From Burkholderiales bacterium (GTDB lineage Bacteria; Pseudomonadota; Gammaproteobacteria; Burkholderiales; Nitrosomonadaceae), in the NCBI GenBank assembly GCA_024235755.1, contig JACKLV010000001.1, forward strand, positions 62,001 through 126,000: a stretch of DNA of 64,000 nt, written 5' to 3'. Made by a program: the position numbers and the translations under genes. Below the pieces are notes generated by a model. It had not been told where the DNA came from. It did no database searches and saw nothing but the letters and a program-made list of their open reading frames with translations. The first letter of the stretch is position 1. The number at the start of each line of letters is the position of its first letter. Shown here one piece after another: positions 25,344 through 35,557 of the stretch.

Positions 25344-28332
25344 CGTTTCAAGAAATCTTTGAAACTGTCAAGCAATTCTTTTTCTTTTCCGCCGCTGCGC
25401 AATCCATCCCCCGCCTGAGCCTTCGCGCGCTCCGTCGCGCTGCGGTCAGCCGGCTGCTGGCCTGCTCCGACTGTTCTGACCGGCTTGAGCTCATGACCTC
25501 GGGCAAGACGAAAGCCAGAATTGCCGTAGCGGTGAGACGGAACGAAGTGATCGCGAAAAGCAGAACGGCAGAGCCTGCCGCCGATGAACCACGAGCCGCC
25601 GCGCAACACGCGCCCGTCTCCAGATTCCGGGCCTTGCGAATCGGTCACTGACTCTGACGGGTAATCGTCATACCAACCCGAGCACCATTCCCACACGTTG
25701 CCGTGCATTTCATATAGTCCCCACGCATTCGGTGGATAGCTTTTAACCGCCGCAGTCTGTTCCAATGCACCTTTACCCCATTTATCCAAGGATTCATATT
25801 CCCAGGTACCGCGATAATTGGCTTTACCAAGCCCAATTTCATCGCCGAAGTTAAACGCCGTGTCAGTTCCCGCACGACAGGCATTTTCCCATTCAGCCTC
25901 AGTCGGAAGCCGCAATTTCAATTCGGGATGAAGTTTATTGATCTGTTCGAGGAAATTTCCAATGTCATCCCAACTCACGTCTTCAACCGGTCGATTATTG
26001 CCTTCGAATCTGCTTGGATTATCACCCATCACTGCCTGCCACAGTTCCTGTGTACAAGCCGTATCCGCCAGCCAGTAGCCTTGTGTCAGAATTACCTGAT
26101 GCTGTGTTTCATTATCATATCGCCCGGCTTCATCTTCCGGCGAGCCCATCATGAAACTGTTGGGTTCAATCCAGCGGAAGCGCTGGGTGATGCCAATGAT
26201 TTCAGCGTCGGCGTAGAAGCCGTACCGATCACGACCGGCATCAGTTGCCCAATCGGGCTTGAGCGTAGTTGCAGATCCCGGCAAATAAAACCAGAAGCCG
26301 GGCAGCATGCCTTGGGTAGCATCCCATTCGGGTGGATGCCAGTACCAGCGGTAGACATTACCTTTGTTATCCACTGATTCCATATACAAACCAGCGGTTG
26401 CATTAGCAATCAATATCGCCCAATCAGGCTTGGTGAAGCGTTCTACAGTTAATTCTTCTCCGCCAATGTGAAGTTTTTGCTTTTCCTGTTCTTCCAACGT
26501 AAACACATATTGACCAATTTTGTTTAACGGTAATAGAGTATTAGTGGAAGTTCCCAAGGTTCCGGTAAGCTGCCGCAACATACAAGATGATGATGTAACA
26601 AATTCAGCCAACATACTACCTGATTTAAAACCGTCCGCCTTTTCCTGAAACTGATCGGACAGGGTCAGTTTTAGTTCTCTGACGCCTTGCTGGTATAGAA
26701 CATAGGTTTGCTGTTTGGATGTTTTTGATTCAAGAAAAGACATAATCGTCTGCATGTCCCAATCATCCGGTATAACAACTTCACTGTTTACACCTTGCTT
26801 ATCGAGACGACCTGCCCAGATAGCCTGATAACAGGGATTCTTGGAAAGCACTTCTTCATGTTGCCTATCCAAAAGATTTTCCAGAAAAGACGGCAGCGTC
26901 GGTATTTCCTGTTTCTGTTCGATGGATGCTTTGATTAATTCGCACATGGCTAACCGTGCAGATTCAATTTCTTCACGATCTTCCGCATCAAGATTGTCTT
27001 TCATTAACTGTTCAAGGATTAACAGTTCTTCATCACGCTGCGTTTGAAACACATGGCGATGATAATTGCGGATTAACCGGGTAATGATTTTGGCTAATTC
27101 CGGATTTTCATCGGCCATAGCCTTGAATTGCTGCCGATACTGCTTGATGCTGTTTTTTTGATAGTAGAAACCTAGTTGTGTTGGCACGACATCATCATGA
27201 TGCCATGCCGCCACTTCATGTCCTATGTCGACTTCGGAAAGCGGCAAGCGATGACGCACCGCTCTTAGTAAAGCCGGTTCCACACGTACAGCCGGTGACA
27301 ACCATGCCAGTAACTGCTCAGCACCACTGGCGTCTTTTTGTATCGGCGTTTCGACACTATCGTCCGGCGGTGGCACGTATCTTACAGGCGACAGTTGACT
27401 GCCTCTATCCCAACAGACACAATCAAAAAGGCCGATCAATTCCGGTGTCAGATAACGTTCAGGCAAAGGCACTAATACAACCGTTCGACAACCGGCCTGG
27501 CGTAGCAGATTGCCCACTCGCAACCAGGAACGTAAAGCCATCCCTGTTCTATCCAGCAAACCCAGATCGCTCAAGACAAATACCGTATTACCCGCAACAG
27601 GTGCTTTCCATTGTTTGATAGTAATGGTTTTACCTTGGACAATTTGCACATTGCCACCAGGTTGCCGCAGGATTTTTTGAATGTCGAGTCCCGTTCCACC
27701 CCGTAATTTCTCTAACTGGTATAAAAGTTGATTGTAATCATGGTTGAACAAATGAGTTCGTTCTGGTCTATCAACTAAAACTTGAACCGATGCCGCCCAA
27801 CGACGGCGCATCTGGCGCGGTATTTTTTGCAGTAACAAACCATTTGCAATCGTTCTGATGATACGCGGCATATTCGGTTGCCGGGTCACTTTGGTCTCGC
27901 TCAGTAATGTCTGCAATACCGGCCATAATCTGGACCACGGCACGAGCGGTTCTTTGTCTGGGGGTTCATCCGATGGCAGATGCATAATATCCGGATTTAA
28001 TCGTTTGGCTTCTTGATACCAGCGAGGTTTGGATATTTCTTTTCTGCTTACAGGTTCTGGAAGTAAATCGCTTCCCTTTCTCTCTGTAATCGCGTAATAA
28101 GCAGCTTGCGGATGTTCTTGCGGCGACGGTGCTGGCTCTATCGTAATTTTATGCTTAAAAAACTTTGACTCATTCTTAAATAATGACGGCAGTATGAGTT
28201 GCACTTTCTTCCGAACGGGTGGAACGTACCCACTATATTCTGCAACTGTATCCAGCGCATCGCCTCCCAACTGCTTCAGCGCACGTAATAAATCTGCCCG
28301 ATTCAAGCGCTTTGCAGGCTGGCTGGCACCAT

Positions 28333-28336
<4 letters not shown>
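25340..28336 (-). CDS. Large DGR target: conflict-system protein with C-terminal FGE/C-type-lectin domain (VR2)
   Basis: 998 aa. The C-terminal FGE-like domain spans residues about 715-955 (MGSPEDEAGRYDNE, DTACTQELWQAVMGDNPS, LPTEAEWENACRAG, MHGNVWEWCSGW) and holds VR2 at residues about 906-948. A basic, Gly-rich tail of about 45 residues follows. The first 700 residues are not recognised with confidence. A Rossmann-like segment near residues 245-330 (VFVLSDLGLLD, then GCRTVVLVPLPERYL) could be a divergent von Willebrand A-like domain without a classic metal site; that is tentative. The gene overlaps the MoxR ATPase upstream and the HRDC gene downstream by four bases each. The inferred role is the antigen-sensing component of a TIR/MoxR system, with diversified ligand specificity. 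Confidence 0.88.
25443..25482. repeat. Inverted repeat downstream of VR2
   Basis: CGGTCAG (25443-25449) and CTGACCG (25476-25482) are perfect 7-bp complements separated by a 26-base GC-rich loop. They lie within the tail of the 998-aa gene, just beyond the VR2 homing sequence. In well-studied DGRs a hairpin or cruciform downstream of the VR aids retargeting; here this is the only candidate at VR2, which lacks the 80-bp palindromic element. Significance is uncertain. Confidence 0.4.
25494..25621 (-). repeat. DGR variable repeat VR2 (active-looking)
   Basis: 128 bp matching the TR at 23711-23838. Over the 121 bases from 25501 to 25621 there are 17 differences. Every one is at a template adenine (coding strand), leaving all 94 non-adenine positions identical. 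The adenine-poor 3-prime segment is identical to the TR. This is the clearest evidence of adenine-specific mutagenic retrohoming in the window and marks VR2 as the most recently diversified target. Confidence 0.94.
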
Positions 28337-29475
<1,139 letters not shown>

Positions 29476-29478
29476 AGG

Positions 29479-31029
29479 TTATGTATATTTATTTATTGTT
29501 TTAAGAAATTCTTCTATCGCACTCATCAGGTTAAATTCAATACCACCAAAAGAAGATTGAGTCACATCTTTATCTTTTATACCAAAACGTACCAATGGTA
29601 TTTCAAGCTGCATTAAAAAATTCTCACAAATTGTTCGGTATGAATCATCGCCACCGTCCTCAAATTTAATCGCTACGCAATAATTTTTAGGGTCATGATC
29701 AATTTCACGCATCGTATTGATTTTAGCTTTTAACCTTTCCAACTCATCTTCATCTAATGACTGTTCTCGTTCATCATCCATAATATTATTCCAGATGATA
29801 CGTTTTACTTCATCCAAACGAACTTGATCATGCCAGCTAAGTGGATCTGTATCTATAAAAATCAAATGTTTACCCGTAATATAACCATCGCCGTAAGTAA
29901 TTGCCGCTTTTCTTTCTTGTTGTCTGGCAATAAACAACTCAACACCGCCCACTGTTCGCACCCGCAACTCAAAATAGAATCCATCAAGGTTGTCATTTAA
30001 CCAGTCTGACACATCACGTGCATCATCTTCATCTACAAGACTCAATACAAGATAACCTAAGATCAGTTCAATTTTGTCAATGATGTCCTTGCGATGAGGA
30101 ATCGATTTTTCAAAAGTTAATCCCCCTTTCTCTTTATCCAAACAACGGACAACGGTGTTAGTCAGAACCTTATTGATGACTGGACAATTTTTACCACCAT
30201 GCTGTAACGCAAAAACTAAATTTTCTGCTATATCCTTGGAATTACACTCAACTTTTTCCCTTTTGAGCATCACCAAAACTGTATTTAACTCTGCACACAA
30301 AACCTGTTTGCATACCGCCATTGATTCAACTGACAGTGCATCAGCAATGTGCTTTTGTATAACCTGGATATATTTATCTTGAAATTTCGGTGTAGTTCGA
30401 GAATTCTTTTTATCAGTTCCTTTAGCAGGATTGGATTCATCTGTGTCAGTAGAATCTTTGATTCCATTTTTTAAAGAACTTATTTTGTCAAGAATCTGAA
30501 TGTAATGCTGTGCGTTGAGTTGATCTAGCGGGGTTGTAAGACGGTTTGCAGCGAAATTCAACAATTTATTTATTTTCTGATAGATATCTCGATATATATC
30601 AACCCTGTCATATTCATCCTTAACATCTTCTGGCTCATGCTTCTTCAGGTTTTGTTTTTCCGACGCGTATTTCTTCTTCCAGAATTCTGTTAAATCAGTT
30701 CGATACTTACTATCCTGTAAATTGATTCCATCAACTAGAATAGGGTATGTGCGATCTTTGAAATTGCCTCTTTGCCACGTCGTCAGCAACTCATACATAC
30801 ACCAGGTAGATTTGAAATACGCGTCGCTGAATACCGTAATAACATGCTCACCACCGGCAAGATGATCCATAAAATCACGGATCAAATCCCCATGCTGCAA
30901 AACATTATTGTCCCGCACCAGTTGAATGTCACGCGCTTTGCATAGCAATTCGAGTGTATCCACGATACCGGTATCATGCTCTACACGCCAGGAATAGGAC
31001 ACAAACACTTTTTTAATGGCTGTGGTCAT
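29479..31029 (-). CDS. TIR-domain effector protein of the conflict operon
   Basis: 516 aa. Residues about 5-130 are a TIR domain: KKVFVSYSW, then VITVFSDAYFKSTWCMYEL with the Glu (residue 80) that is the catalytic position in NAD-cleaving TIR enzymes. The rest, about 380 residues, is not assigned. It contains an alpha-helical middle section and a C-terminal region with ITYGDGYITGKHLIFIDTD that may be an alpha/beta domain. The predicted action is NAD+ hydrolysis or cyclic-nucleotide signalling on activation, leading to cell arrest; this follows from the family and has not been shown here. It is the first gene of the run TIR-MoxR-FGE-HRDC-RT. Confidence 0.9.
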   Translation of the reverse strand: MTTAIKKVFVSYSWRVEHDTGIVDTLELLCKARDIQLVRDNNVLQHGDLIRDFMDHLAGGEHVITVFSDAYFKSTWCMYELLTTWQRGNFKDRTYPILVDGINLQDSKYRTDLTEFWKKKYASEKQNLKKHEPEDVKDEYDRVDIYRDIYQKINKLLNFAANRLTTPLDQLNAQHYIQILDKISSLKNGIKDSTDTDESNPAKGTDKKNSRTTPKFQDKYIQVIQKHIADALSVESMAVCKQVLCAELNTVLVMLKREKVECNSKDIAENLVFALQHGGKNCPVINKVLTNTVVRCLDKEKGGLTFEKSIPHRKDIIDKIELILGYLVLSLVDEDDARDVSDWLNDNLDGFYFELRVRTVGGVELFIARQQERKAAITYGDGYITGKHLIFIDTDPLSWHDQVRLDEVKRIIWNNIMDDEREQSLDEDELERLKAKINTMREIDHDPKNYCVAIKFEDGGDDSYRTICENFLMQLEIPLVRFGIKDKDVTQSSFGGIEFNLMSAIEEFLKTINKYT

Positions 31030-31136
31030 TCAATATGCCTTGATTATGAGAAACATTTACCGTTTCAGGTAATTACTCAACAAAAGCTAAAGTATAAAAC
31101 AAATCCAGCCTGCCACCGTATCCAAGCTTTCTTTCT

Positions 31137-31215
31137 GTGGGGTGTCAATAAGCGCAGCGCATGCACCATCAACAAACGCCCAATGGTGCAATGCCCGTTG
31201 GTTATTGCACCCTAC
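31137..31215. repeat. Palindromic repeat element, copy 3 (downstream of VR3)
   Basis: 79 bp from GTGGGGTGTCAATAAGCG to TTATTGCACCCTAC, with a slightly altered left end. It ends seven bases before the stop codon of the VR3 gene, placing it directly beyond the VR3 homing sequence and upstream of the TIR gene. Confidence 0.83.
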
Positions 31216-31221
31216 TATTCA

Positions 31222-32025
31222 TTAACCTCGGGCAAGACGAAAGCCAGTATAAGCGTAGCGAAGAGACGGAACGAGGCCGATGCGGTAAGCAGAACGGCAG
31301 TACCTGCCATCGGCGAACCAAGAGCCGCCGCGCAACACGCGCTTGCCTACCGTACCTGGATCTTGCGGATTGGTTACCGGCCTTGACGGGTAATCGCCAT
31401 GCCAATCCTGACACCATTCCCACACATTGCCATGCATCTGGTACAGTCCCCAGTCGTTACACGGCAATTCTTTAACATTGACGGTTTGTTCCCGGTATTC
31501 ACTGTTGCTGCCATCGTTATAGGGATAATTTCCATCAAAATTAACCAGTTTTGAGTCAATTTGATCGCCCCAACTAAACGGCGTTGTTGTTCCGGCACGA
31601 CAGGCATATTCCCACTGTGCCTCGCTAGGCAGGCAAAGCTTTAATTCCGCTTTCAAACCATTCATCTTGTCAATGAATTGCTGTGTTTCGTGCCAACTGA
31701 CCATTTCAACCGGTCTTTCATCCCCCTTGAATTTACTTGGATTTTCACCCATTACCACTTGCCATAAGGCTTGCATCACTGGCGTATCGGCAATCCAGAA
31801 GCCTTTAGTTAATGTTACTTTATGCTGCAATTCATCACTATTTCGTTCGGGTTCATTCTCCGGAGATCCCATCAAAAACACCCCCGGCTCGCACCAGCGG
31901 AACGCTTGCCGTACGCCTTTGTAGGTGAACGCCATCCACAGCCCGAATTCATCCTCACCCCAGTCGGAAGCCCAGGCTTCGGGGAATTCTTCGGGAAAAA
32001 TAGTATGTTTACGGATGTTGATCAT
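31222..32025 (-). CDS. FGE-sulfatase/C-type-lectin-fold DGR target protein (VR3)
   Basis: 267 aa from the ATG at 32025. It is a close paralogue of the VR1 protein over its whole length (same INIRKHTIFPEEFPEAW N-terminus, MGSPENE, TPVMQALWQVVMGENPS, LPSEAQWEYACRAG, MHGNVWEWCQDW). It ends in a variable repeat (RVLRGGSWFADGR to GFRLARG). About 16 of the differences from the TR are at adenines and about 7 elsewhere; the homing segment is identical to that of TR and VR2, so it may still be a live target. It sits 12 bases downstream of vapC on the same strand and upstream of the TIR gene. Confidence 0.88.
   Translation of the reverse strand: MINIRKHTIFPEEFPEAWASDWGEDEFGLWMAFTYKGVRQAFRWCEPGVFLMGSPENEPERNSDELQHKVTLTKGFWIADTPVMQALWQVVMGENPSKFKGDERPVEMVSWHETQQFIDKMNGLKAELKLCLPSEAQWEYACRAGTTTPFSWGDQIDSKLVNFDGNYPYNDGSNSEYREQTVNVKELPCNDWGLYQMHGNVWEWCQDWHGDYPSRPVTNPQDPGTVGKRVLRGGSWFADGRYCRSAYRIGLVPSLRYAYTGFRLARG
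31223..31342 (-). repeat. DGR variable repeat VR3
   Basis: Homologous to the TR at 23711-23830. The 3-prime segment CTGGCTTTCGTCTTGCCCGA is unchanged, followed by GAGGT as in VR2. By eye there are about 16 adenine-site differences and about 7 others, intermediate between VR2 (17 and 0) and VR1 (14 and 15). Confidence 0.85.
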
Positions 32026-32037
32026 AGGCACGAATCA

Positions 32038-32430
32038 TTAATACCAATCTTCGACCTTCAAGATTTCAATTCGGGAAAATTCGCGCGTATTGTTGGTGAC
32101 TAATACGGCGTTTTGTTGCAAAGCGGTGGCGGCAATTAATATATCGTAATGCCCGATGGGTTGGCCTTTTTGTTCCAGATCGAACCGGATAGCTGCGGCT
32201 ATTTTGGCCTCACGTTGCGAAAACGGCAGCACAGTGATCAACGCACAAAGCGCATGTAATTGCTCAATACGTTTTTTTGGTGAAGCGGATTTCAAGATGC
32301 CGTACTCCAATTCATACAACACGATCGCAGGTATGCCAATTTCATGGGGCGATTTTGCCAGCAGATTTTCCGGCACCCGCCCCATTCCCTTGAAAAAATA
32401 GATCAGCGTATTGGTGTCGAGTACATACAT
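32038..32430 (-). CDS. vapC: PIN-domain ribonuclease toxin (VapC family)
   Basis: 130 aa. A PIN-domain RNase: MYVLDTNTLIYFFKG with the first catalytic Asp (residue 5), then ELEYGI, then the C-terminal acidic cluster near GHYDILIAATALQQNAVLVTNN. VapC toxins cleave tRNA or rRNA when freed from the antitoxin. It is 12 bases downstream of its antitoxin gene and 12 bases upstream of the VR3 target gene, so it may be co-transcribed with the DGR island. Confidence 0.92.
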   Translation of the reverse strand: MYVLDTNTLIYFFKGMGRVPENLLAKSPHEIGIPAIVLYELEYGILKSASPKKRIEQLHALCALITVLPFSQREAKIAAAIRFDLEQKGQPIGHYDILIAATALQQNAVLVTNNTREFSRIEILKVEDWY

Positions 32431-32442
32431 TTTTGACTCACA

Positions 32443-32673
32443 CTATAAATCCACACGTTTGCTGTCTTTTCCGGAACTCGCGCGAATTTCATCTAGCGAT
32501 GGGAAATCCTGCCAAGCACCGGCCAGTCCGGTTATCGATTCCGGCCAGTCATTGGAGATTTTTTCCTCGATCACGCGCGCAATCCATTTGCTTTTGGATA
32601 GATGCGCCGCTTTTGCCGCCGCTGCCATTTTTTCTTCGACTTCCTTTTCCAGATAAATGGTTACCTGACCCAT
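32443..32673 (-). CDS. vapB: Ribbon-helix-helix antitoxin (VapB type)
   Basis: 76 aa. The N-terminal QVTIYLEKEVEEKMAAAAKA and SKSKWIARVIEEKI are the strand and two helices of a ribbon-helix-helix DNA-binding domain. The C-terminal 35 residues are acidic and probably wrap the PIN toxin. It precedes vapC on the same strand, the standard antitoxin-first order, and probably represses its own promoter in the 70 bases upstream. Confidence 0.87.
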   Translation of the reverse strand: MGQVTIYLEKEVEEKMAAAAKAAHLSKSKWIARVIEEKISNDWPESITGLAGAWQDFPSLDEIRASSGKDSKRVDL

Positions 32674-32737
32674 AGCTCACCTTTCTTCAATTTCATATAT
32701 GTGGGATTATAAGTGCAAAAACTATAGCATCAAAGCA

Positions 32738-32788
32738 AAACAACCCGCAGTCCATCCCCCGCCTGTCCCCCGTTCGCCGTCGCGCCGT
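32738..32788 (-). pseudogene. Fossil of a DGR target C-terminal tail
   Basis: On the minus strand this segment can be read as ATANGGQAGDGLRVVLL followed by a stop, resembling the tail of the 998-aa target (ATERAKAQAGDGLRSGG). At the DNA level CGCAGTCCATCCCCCGCCTG here matches 19 of 20 bases of the target tail near 25398. It is cut off by palindromic repeat copy 4. I read it as the remnant of a lost fourth target gene; a shared unrelated low-complexity motif is possible. Confidence 0.5.
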
Positions 32789-32868
32789 GTAGGGTGTCAA
32801 TAAGCGCAGCGCATTGCGCCTTAAAGATGCGCCCAATGGTGCAATGCCCGTTGGTTATTGCACCCTAC
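32789..32868. repeat. Palindromic repeat element, copy 4 (at the IS21 junction)
   Basis: 80 bp, the best preserved copy: GTAGGGTGTCAATAAGCGCA on the left and GGTTATTGCACCCTAC on the right, with internal complementary arms GCGCAGCGCATTGCGCC and GCGCCCAATGGTGC. It separates the target fossil from the truncated istB fragment. Confidence 0.87.
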
Positions 32869-32998
32869 TTTTCTGGCTTAATGCGGTTTCTGGCGATACT
32901 TGCTTGCGTTGCGGCATTTCAGCGCTTAACTCGTACCAGGCTTGTGCCATACTGTGGAGATGCAATGCTTTGAGTTGGGTGAGCAAATCAGTGGACAT
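32869..32998 (-). pseudogene. istB: Truncated IS21-family IstB ATPase (N-terminal fragment)
   Basis: Starting from the ATG at 32998, about 43 residues are readable (MSTDLLTQLKALHLHSMAQ and on to SPETALSQK), matching the N-terminus of the IS21 helper ATPase IstB, which is normally about 250 aa. The reading frame runs into palindromic repeat copy 4 and the rest of the gene, including the Walker motifs, is missing. The start overlaps the istA tail in the usual IS21 manner. Confidence 0.75.
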
Positions 32999-33715
32999 GG
33001 CGGCTGCCCAGCAGATGATCGTAACGCTGGAAGTCCGCCAGCGGTTCAGTAGTCAGTTGCAAGGCATCGCCGGTATTCAGTGCCTTGGGGCGAACCGGTT
33101 CAATCAGGCGCCGGATTCCAACGCCAGTTCGCAGGCTGTCTCAAGCGCATCAAGACCCGCTTCGCGAGTCAGTAATAACAGATCAACAAAAGCGCGTTCA
33201 TTTTTGTCTTGTTTCTGAAGTTTCTCACGTACGTGGCGGATCGCTTTCGGCAGTTCCCAGTTCTGGAATAGCGCGCCGTGACGAATGGCGCCGGGCTTTT
33301 TCTCCAGCACGGACAGATAATGCCAGGGGTTGCAGATCAGCTGATCGCGCAGGAAATTGCGTTGATGCGTCGCAATCGTTCTGCCCTCTGCCACAATATC
33401 AAGATGATCGGCAAATACTCTGATCGAAACTACCTTACCCGACCATTGGGCTGGTACACTGTACTGATTCCGGTCAACACGCACCAGGCAGGTTCTGGAG
33501 GCTTTCATCAGGTGTTCAACATAGCCGGCAAATGGCGTTGTGATTTGCCGCAATATTCGGCAATTATATCCATCTCTATCACTCCAGAGTTCTCCGGCTA
33601 AATGCCGGTAATTTATCATCTCAGAGTGGAAACTTTTCAACGCCGATTTACCCAAAATCCTGGTAAGTTTTACATGCCGATTGACAAGCACCATGAAACT
33701 GGATAAATCGGTCAT
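32988..33715 (-). pseudogene. istA: Degenerate IS21-family IstA transposase (C-terminal fragment)
   Basis: An open frame at 33104-33715 gives 203 residues whose body matches the C-terminal part of IstA (HLMKASRTCLVRVDRNQYSV, then LSVLEKKPGAIRHGALF and LTREAGLDALETACELALESGA). A frame change near 33104 is needed to continue into PVRPKALNTGDALQ and the stop at 32988. The catalytic DDE core and N-terminal helix-turn-helix are absent; the first 60 residues do not look like IstA. It is a dead remnant bordering the DGR island. Confidence 0.78.
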
Positions 33716-33862
33716 AGACCATCATCGCACCCGTTTACTGAACGAGGATGAGGTCCGAAAAGTCCTGCAGGATTTAAAAGAACTGATAGATACGTTCCGC
33801 GAAACCTGACAGGCTGCTCTACAGTTAAACCTAAGAACCTTAACTGACCGGGGTCAAACTGA

Positions 33863-35542
33863 TTAGGCTTTCTCGGCAGCACTGTTGCGCAACATCTCCG
33901 CTGCGTGTTTGCGCGTGGCTTCGGTCATTTTCACGCCGCCGAGCATGCGTGCGATTTCGTCCACGCGTTCATTGTCACCAAGCGTCTTTATCCGGCTCTG
34001 TATCTGCCGGCTACCGGGATCTTCCGATTTGGTTACCTGCAAATGTTGGTCGCCTGCGGCAGCCACTTGCGGCAGGTGCGTGATGCACATCACTTGCCGC
34101 GAGTAGCCCAGTTGTTTGAGCAACCGGCCGACAATTTCAGCAACGCGCCCGCCGATGCCGACATCCACCTCGTCGAAAACCAGTGTTGGCACTGAACCGG
34201 CCTGGCTGGCGATCACTTGTATCGCCAGACTGATACGCGACAGTTCGCCACCCGACGCAGCCTTGGCAAGCGGTTTAAGCGTCAATCCCTTGTGCGCGGC
34301 AACCTGAAACTCGACCTGTTCCAGCCCGCTTGCGTTCCCCTGCGTCAACGGTTCAAACGTAACTGAAAATTGACCGCCGGCCATCGCAATCGTTTGCATT
34401 GCCTCGGTTACCGCTTTTGCCATGGTTTTTCCGGCTTTACGGCGTTTTGCACTGAGTTTTTCCGCAAGTTTGCGGTAGGCTGCCTGCGCAGCCTGTTCCT
34501 GTTCAGTCAGTTGCGCCAGATTGCCGCCGCTTTCCAGCGATTCCAACTCAGTGCGTACGTCTTCCAGCATTTGCGGCAGTGTTTCGGGTGCAATGCGGTA
34601 TTTTCTCGCAATGCCGTGAATGGCCGTGATCCGTTGCTCGATTTCCTGAAGATACTGCGGATCGATATCGAGTTGCTGCCGGTAATGCCTGAGTTCGTAT
34701 ATCCCCTCCTGTACCTGAATCTGGGCGGAATCCAGCAAGTCCACCACAGTCTGCAATTGACTGTCATATTCAAGCATGGCTTGCAGTTGATTTTTCACCG
34801 CGTTAATTTGCGTAACTGCGGCCGTATCATTTTCCGACAATAATGCAATTCCGTTTTCAGTCGTCTCCAACAAACCGGCCAAATTTGAAAGCCGGCTATG
34901 ATCCGTTTGCAGCGTTTCCCATTCATTGGCGGTCAGGTTCAGCTCAGAGAGTTCGCGCATTTGCCACTCAAGCTGTTCACGTTTTTCTTGCGAAGCAGAT
35001 AACTGTTGCTCACAGTCAACCCGTTCTTGTTGCAAGTTCCGCCAGTTTTGAAACGCGGCTTTGACAGCATGTGCGAGTTCACTGCTACCGGCAAATGCAT
35101 CGAGCAAATCGCGCTGCGCCGTTTTCTGCAATAAAGCCTGATGTGCATGCTGGCTGTGAATGGCAATCAGGTATTCCCCGGCTGCGCGCAATTGCTGCAG
35201 CGTTACCGCATGGCCGTTGATCAATGCGCGCGAACGGCCGCTGGCATCCAGAACGCGCCGCAATATGCAGCTATCCGGATCGCCCTGCAGATCGTGTTGA
35301 TCCAGCCAATCACGCAGTTCCGGTAACGCTTCGATATCGAACAATGCGCTGACTTCCGCGCGTTCACATCCCTGTCTTATCTGGCTTGAATCGCCGCGTT
35401 CGCCCAGCGTCAGTGACAATGCGTCGATCATGATCGACTTGCCGGCGCCGGTCTCGCCGGTTAATACCGTAAATCCCGGAGAAAACTCCAACTCCAACCG
35501 ATCGACAATGACAAAATTGCTGATGCTGAGCAGTCTGAGCAT
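33863..35542 (-). CDS. recN: DNA repair protein RecN
   Basis: 559 aa, SMC-like ATPase acting in double-strand break repair. It has an N-terminal Walker A TGETGAGKSIM (about residues 30-40), long coiled-coil arms, the C-terminal signature SGGELSRISLAIQ and Walker B LVFDEVDVGIGG. Length is typical. It starts 15 bases after the nadK stop on the same strand, a frequent pairing in proteobacteria. Confidence 0.97.
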   Translation of the reverse strand: MLRLLSISNFVIVDRLELEFSPGFTVLTGETGAGKSIMIDALSLTLGERGDSSQIRQGCERAEVSALFDIEALPELRDWLDQHDLQGDPDSCILRRVLDASGRSRALINGHAVTLQQLRAAGEYLIAIHSQHAHQALLQKTAQRDLLDAFAGSSELAHAVKAAFQNWRNLQQERVDCEQQLSASQEKREQLEWQMRELSELNLTANEWETLQTDHSRLSNLAGLLETTENGIALLSENDTAAVTQINAVKNQLQAMLEYDSQLQTVVDLLDSAQIQVQEGIYELRHYRQQLDIDPQYLQEIEQRITAIHGIARKYRIAPETLPQMLEDVRTELESLESGGNLAQLTEQEQAAQAAYRKLAEKLSAKRRKAGKTMAKAVTEAMQTIAMAGGQFSVTFEPLTQGNASGLEQVEFQVAAHKGLTLKPLAKAASGGELSRISLAIQVIASQAGSVPTLVFDEVDVGIGGRVAEIVGRLLKQLGYSRQVMCITHLPQVAAAGDQHLQVTKSEDPGSRQIQSRIKTLGDNERVDEIARMLGGVKMTEATRKHAAEMLRNSAAEKA

Positions 35543-35557
35543 GATCAGGGATATGGA

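Noticed and set aside
33693..33809. Small plus-strand frame of 38 codons beside the IS21 remnant
   Set aside because: It has no ribosome binding site and no recognised similarity, and lies in a degenerate region.
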